From: Peristeroidobacter agariperforans
GTDB lineage: Bacteria; Pseudomonadota; Gammaproteobacteria; Steroidobacterales; Steroidobacteraceae
Reading direction: 5' to 3'
Assembly: GCF_004138335.1 (NCBI RefSeq)
Contig: NZ_RYFW01000001.1
Span: 2,356,001 to 2,420,000 of the forward strand
DNA: 64,000 nt
In this document: positions 52,880-62,045 of the stretch, in pieces
How positions within the stretch are numbered: the stretch's first letter is position 1
How the letters are laid out: the number at the start of each line of letters is the position of its first letter
Program-made: the position numbers and the translations under genes
Notes under the pieces: model-generated
The model's input: the letters and a program-made list of their open reading frames with translations, nothing else
Told to the model about the DNA's origin: nothing
The model's database searches: none

Positions 52880-53346
52880 GGAGCGGACCTCGCGCGCAGG
52901 CAGGCGTCGGATTGATCGAAGTGCTGGTGTCGCTGCTGGTGCTCTCGATCGGCATGCTCGGCCTTGCCGGGCTGCAGATGTACAGTCTGCGAAACAATCA
53001 AGGCGCGATGGAGCGAAGCATGGCCGTGGTGGAAACACATTCCATCGTGGATGCAATGCGCGCCGATCGAGCCGCAGCGCTCGCCGGCGACTTCGACTTC
53101 GACTCCGCAAAGGCGCAGGACCTCACCGGCGAGACCTTCGCCGAACGCGCCCTGGAAACTTGGCATACCAATCTGCTCAACACCTTGGGCCCGGGCGCGA
53201 ACGGTGTCGTCGCGTGCACGAGCACCGGCGCGAACTCCGGGGTGTGCACGATCACGGTCCGCTGGTCCGATGAGCGTTCGGTCGGCAGCACGACGGAACG
53301 CAAGACGGCTCGGCAACAGGAAGTGACGACCGAGGTGCAGTTGTGA
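52876..53346 (+). CDS. pilV: Type IV pilus minor pilin PilV
   Basis: A 156-residue minor pilin. Leader RSGPRAQAG|VGLIEVLVSLLVLSIGMLG has Gly-1 and Glu+5; GLAGLQMYSLRNNQ and VDAMRADR follow as in PilV. It joins the initiation/tip complex at the inner membrane. It overlaps both neighbours by 4 bp (ATGA type), so translation is coupled through the operon. Confidence 0.92.
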   Translation: MRSGPRAQAGVGLIEVLVSLLVLSIGMLGLAGLQMYSLRNNQGAMERSMAVVETHSIVDAMRADRAAALAGDFDFDSAKAQDLTGETFAERALETWHTNLLNTLGPGANGVVACTSTGANSGVCTITVRWSDERSVGSTTERKTARQQEVTTEVQL

Positions 53347-54341
53347 GCGAGCGCGGCTTCACGCTGGTCGAGTTGATGATCTCGATGGTGCTTGGGCTGG
53401 TCATCATCGGCGGCGCGATGGGTGTCATTCTCGCGAACCGACAGAGTTACCGAGCCAACGAGGGCTTGTCGCAAATTCAGGAAAGCGCACGCACCGCGTT
53501 TGAACTGCTGGCGCGCGACGTGCGCCAGGCGGGCGTCACTGGCTGCGATAGTAGTGGGCGGGTTGCGAATGTTCTGCAATCGCCCTCGGGCGAGCTGTGG
53601 TGGCAGGACTGGTTTGGCATTCGCGGCTTCGAGGGCGCGCAGGACGACGGTGCCGTCGAGTTCGGCGCCGGCGCGCCGCCAAACAATCGCATCGAGGGCA
53701 CGGACTCCATCCAATTGCAGGGTATCGAAGGCACTGGCTTGACAGTCGTCAAGCACGAGGCCACTTCGGCAAACTTCAAGATCAATGTGCAGAGCACCGC
53801 GATCGCCAAGGATGACATCGTGATGGTGTGTGACTTCGACCACGCGGCGATTTTCAAGATCACCAATTACAACAGCGCCAACGTGACCGTGGGGCACGGG
53901 GCCGAGAACAGCGGCGACCCGCGCAACTGCTCCAAAGGTCTGGGTTATCCGGTCGACTGCGCCAGCAAAGACGCCAATGGCAACGTCTACAGCTACGGGC
54001 CGAATTCGCAGCTGTCGCGCCTGAAGGCGGTGGACTGGTACATCGGCGACAACCAGCGTCCCGCCGAAGGCGGCCGATCGTTGTTCCGGCGTTCGCTGAG
54101 CGGCGCCGCCGAAGAAATCGTCGCAGGCGTCACCGACATGCAGATCTCCTACCGCGAGGCGGGCGAGACCGAATTCGGCCCGGCCACGGCGGTCGGTGTC
54201 TGGACCAACGTCAACGCCGTGATGATCACGCTCACGTTGCACAGCGCCGATCCGCGCCTGTCGACCGATGCCAGCGAGAACAACGGGCGATTCGAGCGCA
54301 CCTTCACCAATGTCATTACTTTGAGGAACCGCGTGCCATGA
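53343..54341 (+). CDS. pilW: Type IV pilus minor pilin PilW
   Basis: A 332-residue protein. The leader SERG|FTLVELMISMVLGLVIIGGA has Gly-1 and Glu+5. LSQIQESARTAFELLARDVRQAG is the PilW signature, and the C-terminal GVTDMQISYREAG, VNAVMITLTLHS and RTFTNVITLRN are also PilW-like. Part of the minor pilin tip complex with PilV, PilX and PilY1. The start is a GTG-type codon overlapping the pilV stop. Confidence 0.93.
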   Translation: MSERGFTLVELMISMVLGLVIIGGAMGVILANRQSYRANEGLSQIQESARTAFELLARDVRQAGVTGCDSSGRVANVLQSPSGELWWQDWFGIRGFEGAQDDGAVEFGAGAPPNNRIEGTDSIQLQGIEGTGLTVVKHEATSANFKINVQSTAIAKDDIVMVCDFDHAAIFKITNYNSANVTVGHGAENSGDPRNCSKGLGYPVDCASKDANGNVYSYGPNSQLSRLKAVDWYIGDNQRPAEGGRSLFRRSLSGAAEEIVAGVTDMQISYREAGETEFGPATAVGVWTNVNAVMITLTLHSADPRLSTDASENNGRFERTFTNVITLRNRVP

Positions 54342-54898
54342 GGACTGCGCGGCGTGATCAACAGGGTGTGGCGCTGATCGTCTCGCTGGTTCTGCTCGTG
54401 GTGGCGACGCTCATCGGACTCGCTGCCGTGCGGGGCACCAGTCTGCAGGAGCACATGAGCGCCAATATGTATGATCGCTCGCTCGCGTTTCAGCGCGCCG
54501 AATCGGCGTTGCGTGCAGCCGAAGTCGCGATCCTGGCCAATGGCCGCATCGACGCTCTGGGAGGTGTCGATTGCCGGGCCGTGACCGGTGTGACTTGCCC
54601 GGTGATCCCCGATAACACCTTTACCGGCACCAGCGCGAACTGGGTCGCTGTCGACCGGGATCACGCTGTGAACAGCGGCAAGACGCCGGGCACGCCGGAA
54701 TATTTCATCCAGTTCATGGGCACGGGCCCCGCCCAGAGCAGTTTCGATCTGGAAGCGAATGCCGACTCTGCCGCGTACGGCGCGACTACGTATCAAGGCG
54801 TCGCCTACTATCGAATCACCGCGCGCAGCAGCGCTCCCGCCGACGCCGCCGACCGATCCATTGTCGTGCTGCAATCCACCGTCAAGCGTGCGTATTGA
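54338..54898 (+). CDS. pilX: Type IV pilus minor pilin PilX
   Basis: A 186-residue protein. RRDQQGVALIVSLVLLVVAT is the PilX leader with hydrophobic helix, lacking Glu+5 as usual for PilX/GspK-like tips. RGTSLQEHMSANMYDRSLAFQRAESALRAAE is strongly characteristic. It overlaps pilW by 4 bp, and pilY1 begins 22 bp later. Confidence 0.92.
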   Translation: MRTARRDQQGVALIVSLVLLVVATLIGLAAVRGTSLQEHMSANMYDRSLAFQRAESALRAAEVAILANGRIDALGGVDCRAVTGVTCPVIPDNTFTGTSANWVAVDRDHAVNSGKTPGTPEYFIQFMGTGPAQSSFDLEANADSAAYGATTYQGVAYYRITARSSAPADAADRSIVVLQSTVKRAY

Positions 54899-54920
54899 CG
54901 TGGCGCAAATCGAGGTCGTC

Positions 54921-57900
54921 ATGCCGGTGTTGGTGAAACTTCGCTACGCGTTGGCGGGTACGCTTCTGACCGTTCTCGCCGGCGCCGCGAGCGGTCAAAC
55001 GGCGAGCAACACGGTCGCGCAGTCACCGCTCACCGTCGCAGGCAATGTTCCCGGCAATCTGCTGCTGGTGCCATCGGTCGAGTACCCGACGCTCGACAGC
55101 ATGGCGAATCTCGGCAACTACGACGTAGCGCGTGCCTACACCGGCTACTTCGATCCAGCCAAATGTTACAAGTATTCATACAGCACGACTGAAACGAATC
55201 GATATTTCTATCCGGTTGGCAAGACCACGACCCGTACCTGTAGCAGCAGCTTGCAGCAGTGGAGCGGCAACTATCTGAACTGGGCGACGACCCAGACCAT
55301 CGATCCGTTTCGCAAGGCGCTGACCGGCGGTCATCGAGTGAAGGACGAGGCCGGCGTGACCTGGTTGGAAAAGGCGCGCTACGACGGCAATGGCGCCAAC
55401 AGTTTGTTTCCGAATCGGCGCATCCCGGCGAGCGGCAGCGGTTCCAGCCTGGTGAGTGGCGCAACCCCGGCCAACTGGAGCGATTTCACCTATCGCATCT
55501 GGACCCTCGGCAACCGCATGCGCTTCACCCGATCGGGCAATCTCAATTCGGATCCCGTCGTTGCCTACGATCCATCGACGCACACGTCCCTCGACGGCTC
55601 TAAGGTTTATGAAGTCAGCGTCCGCGTGAAGGTGTGCGACTCGAACATCGGCGTCGAGAGCAACTGCGTGCAGTACTCTTCGGGCTGGAAGCCCGAAGGC
55701 CTGATCCAGAAATATTCCAGCCGGATCCGCTACAGCGTGTTCGGCTACCTCAACGACAGCAGCATCCTGCGCGATGGCGGCGTGTTGCGCGCCCGCCAGA
55801 AATTCGTGGGCGAATACAAGCTGGATCCCGCCAGCAATCTGCTGGTCGCGAACGGCAACCGCGAGTGGGATCCGAGCACCGGCATCCTGGTGCAGAACCC
55901 GGATGCAGCGGATGCTGCCGCGACGGCGGGCGTGGTCGGCCAGGCTATCAACTACAGCGGCGTGATCAACTACATCAACCGATTCGGCCAGATGACCACG
56001 CAGGATCACAAGAGCTACGACCCGGTGAGCGAGCTCTATTACGCGGCTATTCGTTATCTGAAAGGCCAGGGAAACGTGTCCGAATACAGCGCGCTGAGCG
56101 GCACTTCCTCGCAGCGCTTCAACCATGCGGACGGCTTCCCCGTGATCACCGACTGGGACGATCCCATGCAGTACAGCTGCCAGAACAACGCGCTGCTCGG
56201 CATCGGCGATGTGAACACCCACCGCGACAAGAATCTGCCGGGCAGCAATACCACGACCGACGAGCCGACCCGCCCGGGCGCCGTTTCTTCCGACAAGTCC
56301 GTGAACGTACTGACGGCGACGCAGAAGGTGGCGCAGCTCGAAGGCATCACGATCCCGACGCCTTTTACCGGTCGCGAGAACTCCGCGTTCATCGCCGGCC
56401 TCGCTTACGACTCGCACACCCGGGATTTGCGGCCGGATCTGGACGACAAGCAGACGGTCTCGACCTATTGGGTGGACGTGCGCGAGGCCCAGGTGCTCGA
56501 GCCCAGAGCACGCAATCAATACTGGCTCGCGGCCAAGTATGGCGGCTTCAACGTGCCGGAGGACTACGAGCCGTACCAGCAGACCAAGGCGCTCGACACC
56601 ACGTTGTGGAGCAGTGGCGAAACGCTCTCGACCGGCGACCTGCGGCCCGAAAATTTCTATGTCGCGAGCGAAGCGGACAAGATGGTCGAAAGCCTGACGC
56701 GTGCCTTCGCAAAGATCGCCGCCGAAACACAGGGCGCGGGAACTGCGTTGTCTTCGACCTCGAGTCAGCTGCAAACCGATACGCAACTCTTCCAGGCGGT
56801 GTTCTACAACGGCACGTGGCGTGGCGATCTGCGTGCGTACGAGCTGGATGACAAAGGCAGGGTCTCGAGCAGCCCGCTGTGGTCTGCCGGTGTGAAACTG
56901 ACCGCGCGCGATTGGACGACGCGGCGGATCTATGTCCACAACCCACAAGGCAACAACGCAGACGCGAAGTACGCTGCCTTCAACTGGGACAACCTGGGAT
57001 CCACCCAGAGGACTGCGCTGGGATCGGCGGACGTGGTGGATTACTTGCTAGGCGATCGTAGCAAGGAGGAATCGCAGGCAAATGGCGCCTTGCGAACGCG
57101 TACCGGCTTGCTCGGCGACATCGTCAATTCCAGCCCGGTCTACGTGGCTGCACCGAATGCGGCGTTGTATGAGCGCGCTTCGTTCACCGGCGCGTCATCC
57201 TACGCGAAGTTTGCGCAGGACGTAGCCGATCGAACTCCCGTCATCTATGTGGGCGCGAACGACGGCATGTTGCACGGGTTCGACGCCGGCGCCGTCGAGG
57301 CCGAGCAGGGCCAGGAGACCTATGCCTTCGTGCCCAACAGCGCGATCGTCAATGGCCTGGGCTCATACAGCGATCCCGCCTACGAGCATCGCTATTTCGT
57401 CGACGGCGAAATGGTCGTGACCGATGTCTACGACAAGGGCTGGAAAACCATTCTGGTCGGCACTATGGGGCGCGGCGGTCCAGGAGTGTTCGCGCTGGAT
57501 GTCACCGATCCGGACAGCGTGAAATTCCTGTGGGAGAAGAGCGGCGCCGACATTCCATCTTTGGGCAAGAACATCGGCCGTCCCGTCATTGCTCAAGTCG
57601 CCGACGGCGAATGGCGCGTGATCCTGGGCAACGGGCACGCCACGTCGGCAGGTTCGGCGCAGCTCATCATGATCGATGCGATAACCGGTGCTGTGACGAC
57701 AGCCGACACTGGTGCGACCGGCGGCAATGCACTCAGCGCGGTGCTGGCCCGGGACGTTGATGGCGACCGCATTTCCGATGTCGCGTACGCGGGCGATCTG
57801 AAGGGCAATCTCTGGAAGTTCACCGGCCTCGCCAGCAAGCCGAGCGCAACCAAGATGTTCCAGGCGCGCGATCCGAGCGGCAATGCTCAGCCGATCACCG

Positions 57901-58589
57901 CCGCTCCGATCGCTGGTCGGGATCCGTCGACCGGCGCGGTCTGGGTATTCTTCGGCACCGGACGTTACTTGAATGCCGCCGATCTGAACGACCGGCAGGT
58001 GCAGTCCTGGTACGGCATCAAGGACAACAATGCCAGCACCGCGACGCGCAGCGACCTGGTGCAAAGAAACATCATCGCCGAGTCGAAACGCGACGACTTG
58101 ACGCTGCGAGCCGTCGAGGACGGCTCGGTCGGCGATCTGGCCGGCAAGCGCGGTTGGTACATGGATCTGGTTTCGCCAGGGCGCGCGCCGCGAGGCGAGC
58201 GCGTCATCGTGCCAAATCAGTTCGTGGGCACGGCGTTGCTCGCAACCACGCGCATTCCCGAAGCGGCCGACATCTGCAAGCCGACCGGTACCGGCTTCAT
58301 CATGGCGATCGATCCATTCACCGGCGCGCGTCTGCCTGACACCTTCTTCGACGTGAGCCGCGACGGCAAATACACCGAGGTGGACCACATGCCGGTGGAG
58401 TCCGGCTCGAACAGTTCGCAGGTCCTCGTGGTCTCCGGTGTCGCAATCGGCAACGCCATCGCTGGCCAGACGACGATTGTCGGCAGCGAGATCGACTTTC
58501 AAACCACCGGCGGCGTCATGGATCAGCTGGGATTCCAGGTGCCCGCCACCGCCGCCGGCCGGATGAGCTGGCGCGAGATCGTGAACTGA
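54921..58589 (+). CDS. pilY1: Type IV pilus tip adhesin PilY1
   Basis: A 1222-residue exported protein with a signal peptide (1-27, ending GAASG). The N-terminal half is variable with adhesin character; the C-terminal half (from ~700) is a PilY1 beta-propeller: GDIVNSSPVYVAAPN, VIYVGANDGMLHGFDA, VGTMGRGGPGVFALDVT and WVFFGTGRYL. DVDGDRISD is a DxDxDxxxD calcium loop like the one controlling pilus extension in Pseudomonas PilY1. There is no von Willebrand A domain evident at the N terminus. ATG at 54921 has GAGG 5 bp upstream. Confidence 0.94.
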   Translation: MPVLVKLRYALAGTLLTVLAGAASGQTASNTVAQSPLTVAGNVPGNLLLVPSVEYPTLDSMANLGNYDVARAYTGYFDPAKCYKYSYSTTETNRYFYPVGKTTTRTCSSSLQQWSGNYLNWATTQTIDPFRKALTGGHRVKDEAGVTWLEKARYDGNGANSLFPNRRIPASGSGSSLVSGATPANWSDFTYRIWTLGNRMRFTRSGNLNSDPVVAYDPSTHTSLDGSKVYEVSVRVKVCDSNIGVESNCVQYSSGWKPEGLIQKYSSRIRYSVFGYLNDSSILRDGGVLRARQKFVGEYKLDPASNLLVANGNREWDPSTGILVQNPDAADAAATAGVVGQAINYSGVINYINRFGQMTTQDHKSYDPVSELYYAAIRYLKGQGNVSEYSALSGTSSQRFNHADGFPVITDWDDPMQYSCQNNALLGIGDVNTHRDKNLPGSNTTTDEPTRPGAVSSDKSVNVLTATQKVAQLEGITIPTPFTGRENSAFIAGLAYDSHTRDLRPDLDDKQTVSTYWVDVREAQVLEPRARNQYWLAAKYGGFNVPEDYEPYQQTKALDTTLWSSGETLSTGDLRPENFYVASEADKMVESLTRAFAKIAAETQGAGTALSSTSSQLQTDTQLFQAVFYNGTWRGDLRAYELDDKGRVSSSPLWSAGVKLTARDWTTRRIYVHNPQGNNADAKYAAFNWDNLGSTQRTALGSADVVDYLLGDRSKEESQANGALRTRTGLLGDIVNSSPVYVAAPNAALYERASFTGASSYAKFAQDVADRTPVIYVGANDGMLHGFDAGAVEAEQGQETYAFVPNSAIVNGLGSYSDPAYEHRYFVDGEMVVTDVYDKGWKTILVGTMGRGGPGVFALDVTDPDSVKFLWEKSGADIPSLGKNIGRPVIAQVADGEWRVILGNGHATSAGSAQLIMIDAITGAVTTADTGATGGNALSAVLARDVDGDRISDVAYAGDLKGNLWKFTGLASKPSATKMFQARDPSGNAQPITAAPIAGRDPSTGAVWVFFGTGRYLNAADLNDRQVQSWYGIKDNNASTATRSDLVQRNIIAESKRDDLTLRAVEDGSVGDLAGKRGWYMDLVSPGRAPRGERVIVPNQFVGTALLATTRIPEAADICKPTGTGFIMAIDPFTGARLPDTFFDVSRDGKYTEVDHMPVESGSNSSQVLVVSGVAIGNAIAGQTTIVGSEIDFQTTGGVMDQLGFQVPATAAGRMSWREIVN

Positions 58590-58606
58590 GCTTGCAGGCA
58601 ATGACT

Positions 58607-59026
58607 ATGAGATATGAACCGATGGGCCGACGCGCGACCGGCATGACGTTGATCGAGCTGATGGTCGTCATGGCGATCGTCGCCATCCTCACCGCGATCG
58701 CGTATCCGTCGTATCGGTCGCACGTCGCGAAGACCCACCGCAAGGCCGCCGCGGCGTGCCTGTCGCAGTATGCGAACTTCATGGAGCGCTACTACACGAC
58801 GAATCTCAGCTATGAAGGCGCGAAGCCCGATCTCGCCTGCCGCACGGAGAGCGACTTGAATCGCTTTTATACGTTTCCTGAGCCGGAGATCGGCGAGAAT
58901 TCGCGCTCGTACACCGTCAGCGCCATTCCCACCGACGCCCAAAAAGACACCGATCCCAGTCACTGCGGCGAGCTGAGCCTGGATCAGAGGGGCGGCCGCG
59001 AGCCCAAGGACGACGCGTGCTGGTAA
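58607..59026 (+). CDS. pilE: Type IV pilus minor pilin PilE
   Basis: A 139-residue minor pilin. RRATG|MTLIELMVVMAIVAILTAIA has Gly-1, Met+1 and Glu+5, then YPSYRSHVAKTHRKAAAACL and FMERYYTTNLSYEG, as in PilE at the end of fimU/pilVWXY1E clusters. The ATG at 58607 has AGG 8 bp upstream; 58601 is an alternative. It closes the operon. Confidence 0.9.
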   Translation: MRYEPMGRRATGMTLIELMVVMAIVAILTAIAYPSYRSHVAKTHRKAAAACLSQYANFMERYYTTNLSYEGAKPDLACRTESDLNRFYTFPEPEIGENSRSYTVSAIPTDAQKDTDPSHCGELSLDQRGGREPKDDACW

Positions 59027-59036
59027 GGCGAGGCCC

Positions 59037-59057
59037 GGTCACCGATCGCCGGTGACC
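59037..59057. terminator. Stem-loop between pilE and the opposing hydrolase
   Basis: GGTCACCG / CGGTGACC form a perfect 8-bp stem with a 5-nt loop, beginning 11 bp after the pilE stop and overlapping the last codons of the convergent hydrolase. No T-run. Confidence 0.4.
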
Positions 59058-60049
59058 AGCTCCCACACTGCGGCAGCGAACTCTTTCGGCGCCTCTTCCG
59101 GCAGGTTGTGACCTGCGCCTGCGATGATGCGATGTGAGCGCGGCCCGGTAAATTTCTTCGCCGAGGCCGTGCCGTCGGTCGCCGGCACCACACCGTCCGC
59201 TGCGCCATCGAGCGTGATCGTCGGCACACCGATCGCTGGCAGCGCTGCCAAGCGCTGCTCAACGGCCTCGTACTGCGCGTATCCCGGCGCAAGACCGAGT
59301 CGATGCCGATAGGAATGAATCACCACATCGACATAGTCCGGATTGTCGAAAGCCGCGGCGTGTCGGGCCAGGATGGCTTCATCGAAGCGCCAGTTCGGCG
59401 AGTTGCGGGTCCACAGGGTTTTCGCGATCTCGCGACGATGGGCGGTCAGACCGGCGCGGCCGCGCTCGGTTTGAAAGTAGTACTGGTACCACAGCCCCGA
59501 CTCGATGGCCGGTGACAACGGCTTGTCGGCATTTGCGATGTCTTGAATGAGATAGCTATTCACGGACACGAGGCCACTGCAACGCTCTGGCCACAGCGCG
59601 GCTGCGACGCAGGCCGCGCGTCCACCCCAGTCGTAACCCGCAAGCACGGCGCGCTCGATCTTCAGTGCATCCATCAGGTCGACCACGTCAACGCCGATGG
59701 CAGCTTGCTGACCGGCGCGCGGCGTTGTGCTGTCGAGAAAGCGCGTTGAGCCATGTCCGCGCAGATAAGGAACAATCACTCGAGCGCCGCGTGCTGCGAG
59801 CATCGGCGCGACATCGACGTAGCTGTCGATGGAGTAGGGAAACCCGTGCAGCAACAGGACGGCCGGGCCGTTGCTCGGCCCGGTCTCGGAGTAACCAACG
59901 CTCAGCATACCCGCCTTGATCTGCTTGTTTGCAACCAGGGGCGGATTGGCGGCGTGCGCAGTTGTCATGAGTGCGATCTTCGATGTGAGGACCGCGGCTG
60001 CAGTCGTCGCGAGAAAGCCGCGGCGGGTGTGTGAGAACGGGTGACTCAT
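59039..60049 (-). CDS. Tat-exported alpha/beta hydrolase with Asp nucleophile
   Basis: A 336-residue alpha/beta hydrolase. The N-terminal TRRGFLATTAAAVLTSKIAL is a twin-arginine signal. LLLHGFPYSIDSYVDVAPML contains the oxyanion-hole HG; the nucleophile elbow reads GYDWGG, Asp in place of Ser, as in epoxide hydrolases and haloalkane dehalogenases. A C-terminal GAGHNLPEE gives the catalytic His. Epoxide hydrolysis is therefore more likely than ester cleavage; the substrate is unknown. It lies 8 bp downstream of a second hydrolase, probably co-transcribed. Confidence 0.88.
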   Translation of the reverse strand: MSHPFSHTRRGFLATTAAAVLTSKIALMTTAHAANPPLVANKQIKAGMLSVGYSETGPSNGPAVLLLHGFPYSIDSYVDVAPMLAARGARVIVPYLRGHGSTRFLDSTTPRAGQQAAIGVDVVDLMDALKIERAVLAGYDWGGRAACVAAALWPERCSGLVSVNSYLIQDIANADKPLSPAIESGLWYQYYFQTERGRAGLTAHRREIAKTLWTRNSPNWRFDEAILARHAAAFDNPDYVDVVIHSYRHRLGLAPGYAQYEAVEQRLAALPAIGVPTITLDGAADGVVPATDGTASAKKFTGPRSHRIIAGAGHNLPEEAPKEFAAAVWELVTGDR

Positions 60050-60057
60050 GTCGCAGG

Positions 60058-60816
60058 TCAGTGATTGGTCGCAGCGGCGATGATGACGTCCGCGACTTCC
60101 TTGGGATGGGAAACCATCGGCACGTGACTGCTCGGCAGTGTCGTCACCTTCGCATGAATCTTCTGCGCGGTCTTGGACTCGTATGCCGGCTGGATCATGT
60201 GATCCTTGCTCGCCACGATGTACCAGCTCGGCCTGGTTTCCCAGGCAGCCGCCGTGATCTTCTCATCGAAGCTCGCACCACGAATCGGACCTTGAGTGAT
60301 CGCGATCAGGTTGGCTTCTGCTGGCGTTACGTCCTGCGCGAAGTCGCTCGCGACCGCTTCGGCCGGCAGCGAGAGGAATCCCGCCGGGTCGGCTACGAGC
60401 TTGGCGATGCCCGGCGGAGTTTCGTAATTCTTGCCTTGATCGGCGCTCGATTCGCCCTTGGACGGCGCAAACGCGGCGACATACACCAGCGCTTTCACCT
60501 TGTCGTGGTTGCCCGCCTCGGTGATCACGGTGCCACCCCAGGAATGGCCGACCAGCACCACGTTGCCCGAAGCGTTGTCGATGGCGCGGCGAGCGGCGGC
60601 GACGTCGTCCGCCAGCGAGGTCAACGGATTCTGCACCGAAATCACTTTCAGGCCGCGAGCCTGCAGCTTCGGAATGATCTTGTTCCAGCTCGAGCCATCG
60701 GCAAACGCGCCGTGCACCAGCACGACCGTAGTGTCGGCGGCGCTCGCCGAAGCGAACGGCACATGGGCGAGAAATGCGGCCGCGGCCAGGAAACGAAGTA
60801 ACGGACGACGAATCAT
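60058..60816 (-). CDS. Exported alpha/beta hydrolase (EstC-like)
   Basis: A 252-residue alpha/beta hydrolase with a signal peptide (1-27, ending ASASA|AD). LVHGAFADGSSWNKIIPKL is the oxyanion-hole region, GHSWGGTV the Ser nucleophile elbow, SKDHMIQP gives an acid residue and SSHVPMVSHP the His. This short form resembles EstC/salicylate-esterase-like (plant methylesterase-type) enzymes. It is the first gene of a two-hydrolase operon. Confidence 0.88.
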   Translation of the reverse strand: MIRRPLLRFLAAAAFLAHVPFASASAADTTVVLVHGAFADGSSWNKIIPKLQARGLKVISVQNPLTSLADDVAAARRAIDNASGNVVLVGHSWGGTVITEAGNHDKVKALVYVAAFAPSKGESSADQGKNYETPPGIAKLVADPAGFLSLPAEAVASDFAQDVTPAEANLIAITQGPIRGASFDEKITAAAWETRPSWYIVASKDHMIQPAYESKTAQKIHAKVTTLPSSHVPMVSHPKEVADVIIAAATNH

Positions 60817-60950
60817 ATGCGCTCCTCTATGAAAATCAGCGGGCGCTCATTGCAGCGGCGGTGTGTATCCGGCGTGTGTGGTTGGCCCGCGGCTGCGTGT
60901 TGCTTCGTTTCCACGGCGGCCGCGGATACGTTCGGATACAATCGCCGTCC

Positions 60951-61928
60951 ATGAAAACAGTCGCCTCCGACTCCGGCCGCACGAAGTCCTGGCGTGCCGC
61001 GTTGGTCGATCGTCAAGACGAGCTGTGGCAACGAGTACGCGAGCATGGCGAGCAGCGCCGCCAGCACCTTTCCGAGCGGGCCACCGGAGTGTTGGCCGAT
61101 GCCGTTCAGTGGCTCGCCGAGCTGCCGGAGCACTCTATCCACGCGGTGGTGACCGATCCACCCTACGGCATCGTCGAATTCGAGGAGAAGGATCATCGCA
61201 AGCTGCGAGCAGGTCGCGGCGGCGTGTGGCGCATCCCTCCGTCTTTCGATGGCGCGAAGCGCAGCCCCCTGCCGCGCTTCACAGTGCTCTCGCAGGAAGA
61301 AGTCAGCGCGCTATATAACTTCTTCGGGGCGCTGGCTTACGGATTGAATCGTGCGCTCGTGCCTGGCGGACACGTGTTCCTCGCGTCCAATCCTTTGCTG
61401 TCCACGATGACGTTTCATGCCTTCCAACGTGCCGGTTTTGAAAAGCGCGGCGAAGTCATCCGGCTCGTGCAGACTTTACGTGGTGGCGACCGCCCCAAAG
61501 GCGCGGAAAAAGAATTCTCCGACGTGTCGATGATGGCCCGCTCGTGCTGGGAGCCGTGGGGCGTGTTCAGAAAACCGTTCGAAGGCACCGCGGCGGATAA
61601 CTTGCGCAAGTGGGGCACCGGGGGTTTGCGTCGAATCTCAGGCGAAGAACCCTTCAAGGACGTCATCACCTGTTCGCCGACGCGCGGCGCCGAGCGCGAG
61701 ATTGCTCCTCATCCATCGCTCAAGCCGCAACGTTTCCTGCGCCAGGTCGTGCGTGCGGCACTGCCTCTGGGGCTCGGCATCGTTTATGACCCATTCGCCG
61801 GCAGCACCTCGACACTCGCCGCGGCCGATCATCTGGGTTACCTCTCCATTGGCACGGAACGCGATGTGACATACTTCGCGATGGGCTGCAAAGCATTCCC
61901 GCAATTGAAGGCGCTGACGCTCGGCTGA
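60951..61928 (+). CDS. Orphan site-specific DNA methyltransferase (beta order)
   Basis: A 325-residue amino-DNA methyltransferase. TDPPYGI at 68-74 is catalytic motif IV; the SAM-binding motif I (YDPFAGSTSTLAAA) lies later, near residue 280, so the order is the permuted beta class of N6-adenine or N4-cytosine enzymes. HPSLKPQRFLRQVVRAALP before motif I is motif X. No restriction enzyme or specificity subunit is beside it, so it is probably an orphan regulator-type enzyme. TACAAT at 60937-60942 is a good -10 box only 8 bp before the ATG, so its mRNA may be nearly leaderless. Confidence 0.85.
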   Translation: MKTVASDSGRTKSWRAALVDRQDELWQRVREHGEQRRQHLSERATGVLADAVQWLAELPEHSIHAVVTDPPYGIVEFEEKDHRKLRAGRGGVWRIPPSFDGAKRSPLPRFTVLSQEEVSALYNFFGALAYGLNRALVPGGHVFLASNPLLSTMTFHAFQRAGFEKRGEVIRLVQTLRGGDRPKGAEKEFSDVSMMARSCWEPWGVFRKPFEGTAADNLRKWGTGGLRRISGEEPFKDVITCSPTRGAEREIAPHPSLKPQRFLRQVVRAALPLGLGIVYDPFAGSTSTLAAADHLGYLSIGTERDVTYFAMGCKAFPQLKALTLG

Positions 61929-62004
61929 CGACACGCGCGCCGAAAATCATCCTCGAAATCGTCCCTTCCGACGAAGCCGGTCCCGGACCGCGTCGTTAGA
62001 TTCA

Positions 62005-62039
62005 CCCTGTACAGAACTCATTCGCTGGGCCGTACAGGG
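62005..62039 (+). promoter_or_regulatory. Inverted repeat covering the ribosome binding site of the oxygenase gene
   Basis: CCCTGTAC (62005-62012) and GTACAGGG (62032-62039) are perfect inverted arms 19 bp apart. The right arm includes most of the AGGGGG ribosome binding site (62036-62041) of the ATG at 62046. As DNA it suits an operator; as RNA it would hide the ribosome binding site. Confidence 0.5.
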
Positions 62040-62045
62040 GGAATC

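Noticed and set aside
55176-56948. 590-codon open frame on the minus strand
   Set aside because: Antisense to pilY1 and without any recognisable domain or start context.
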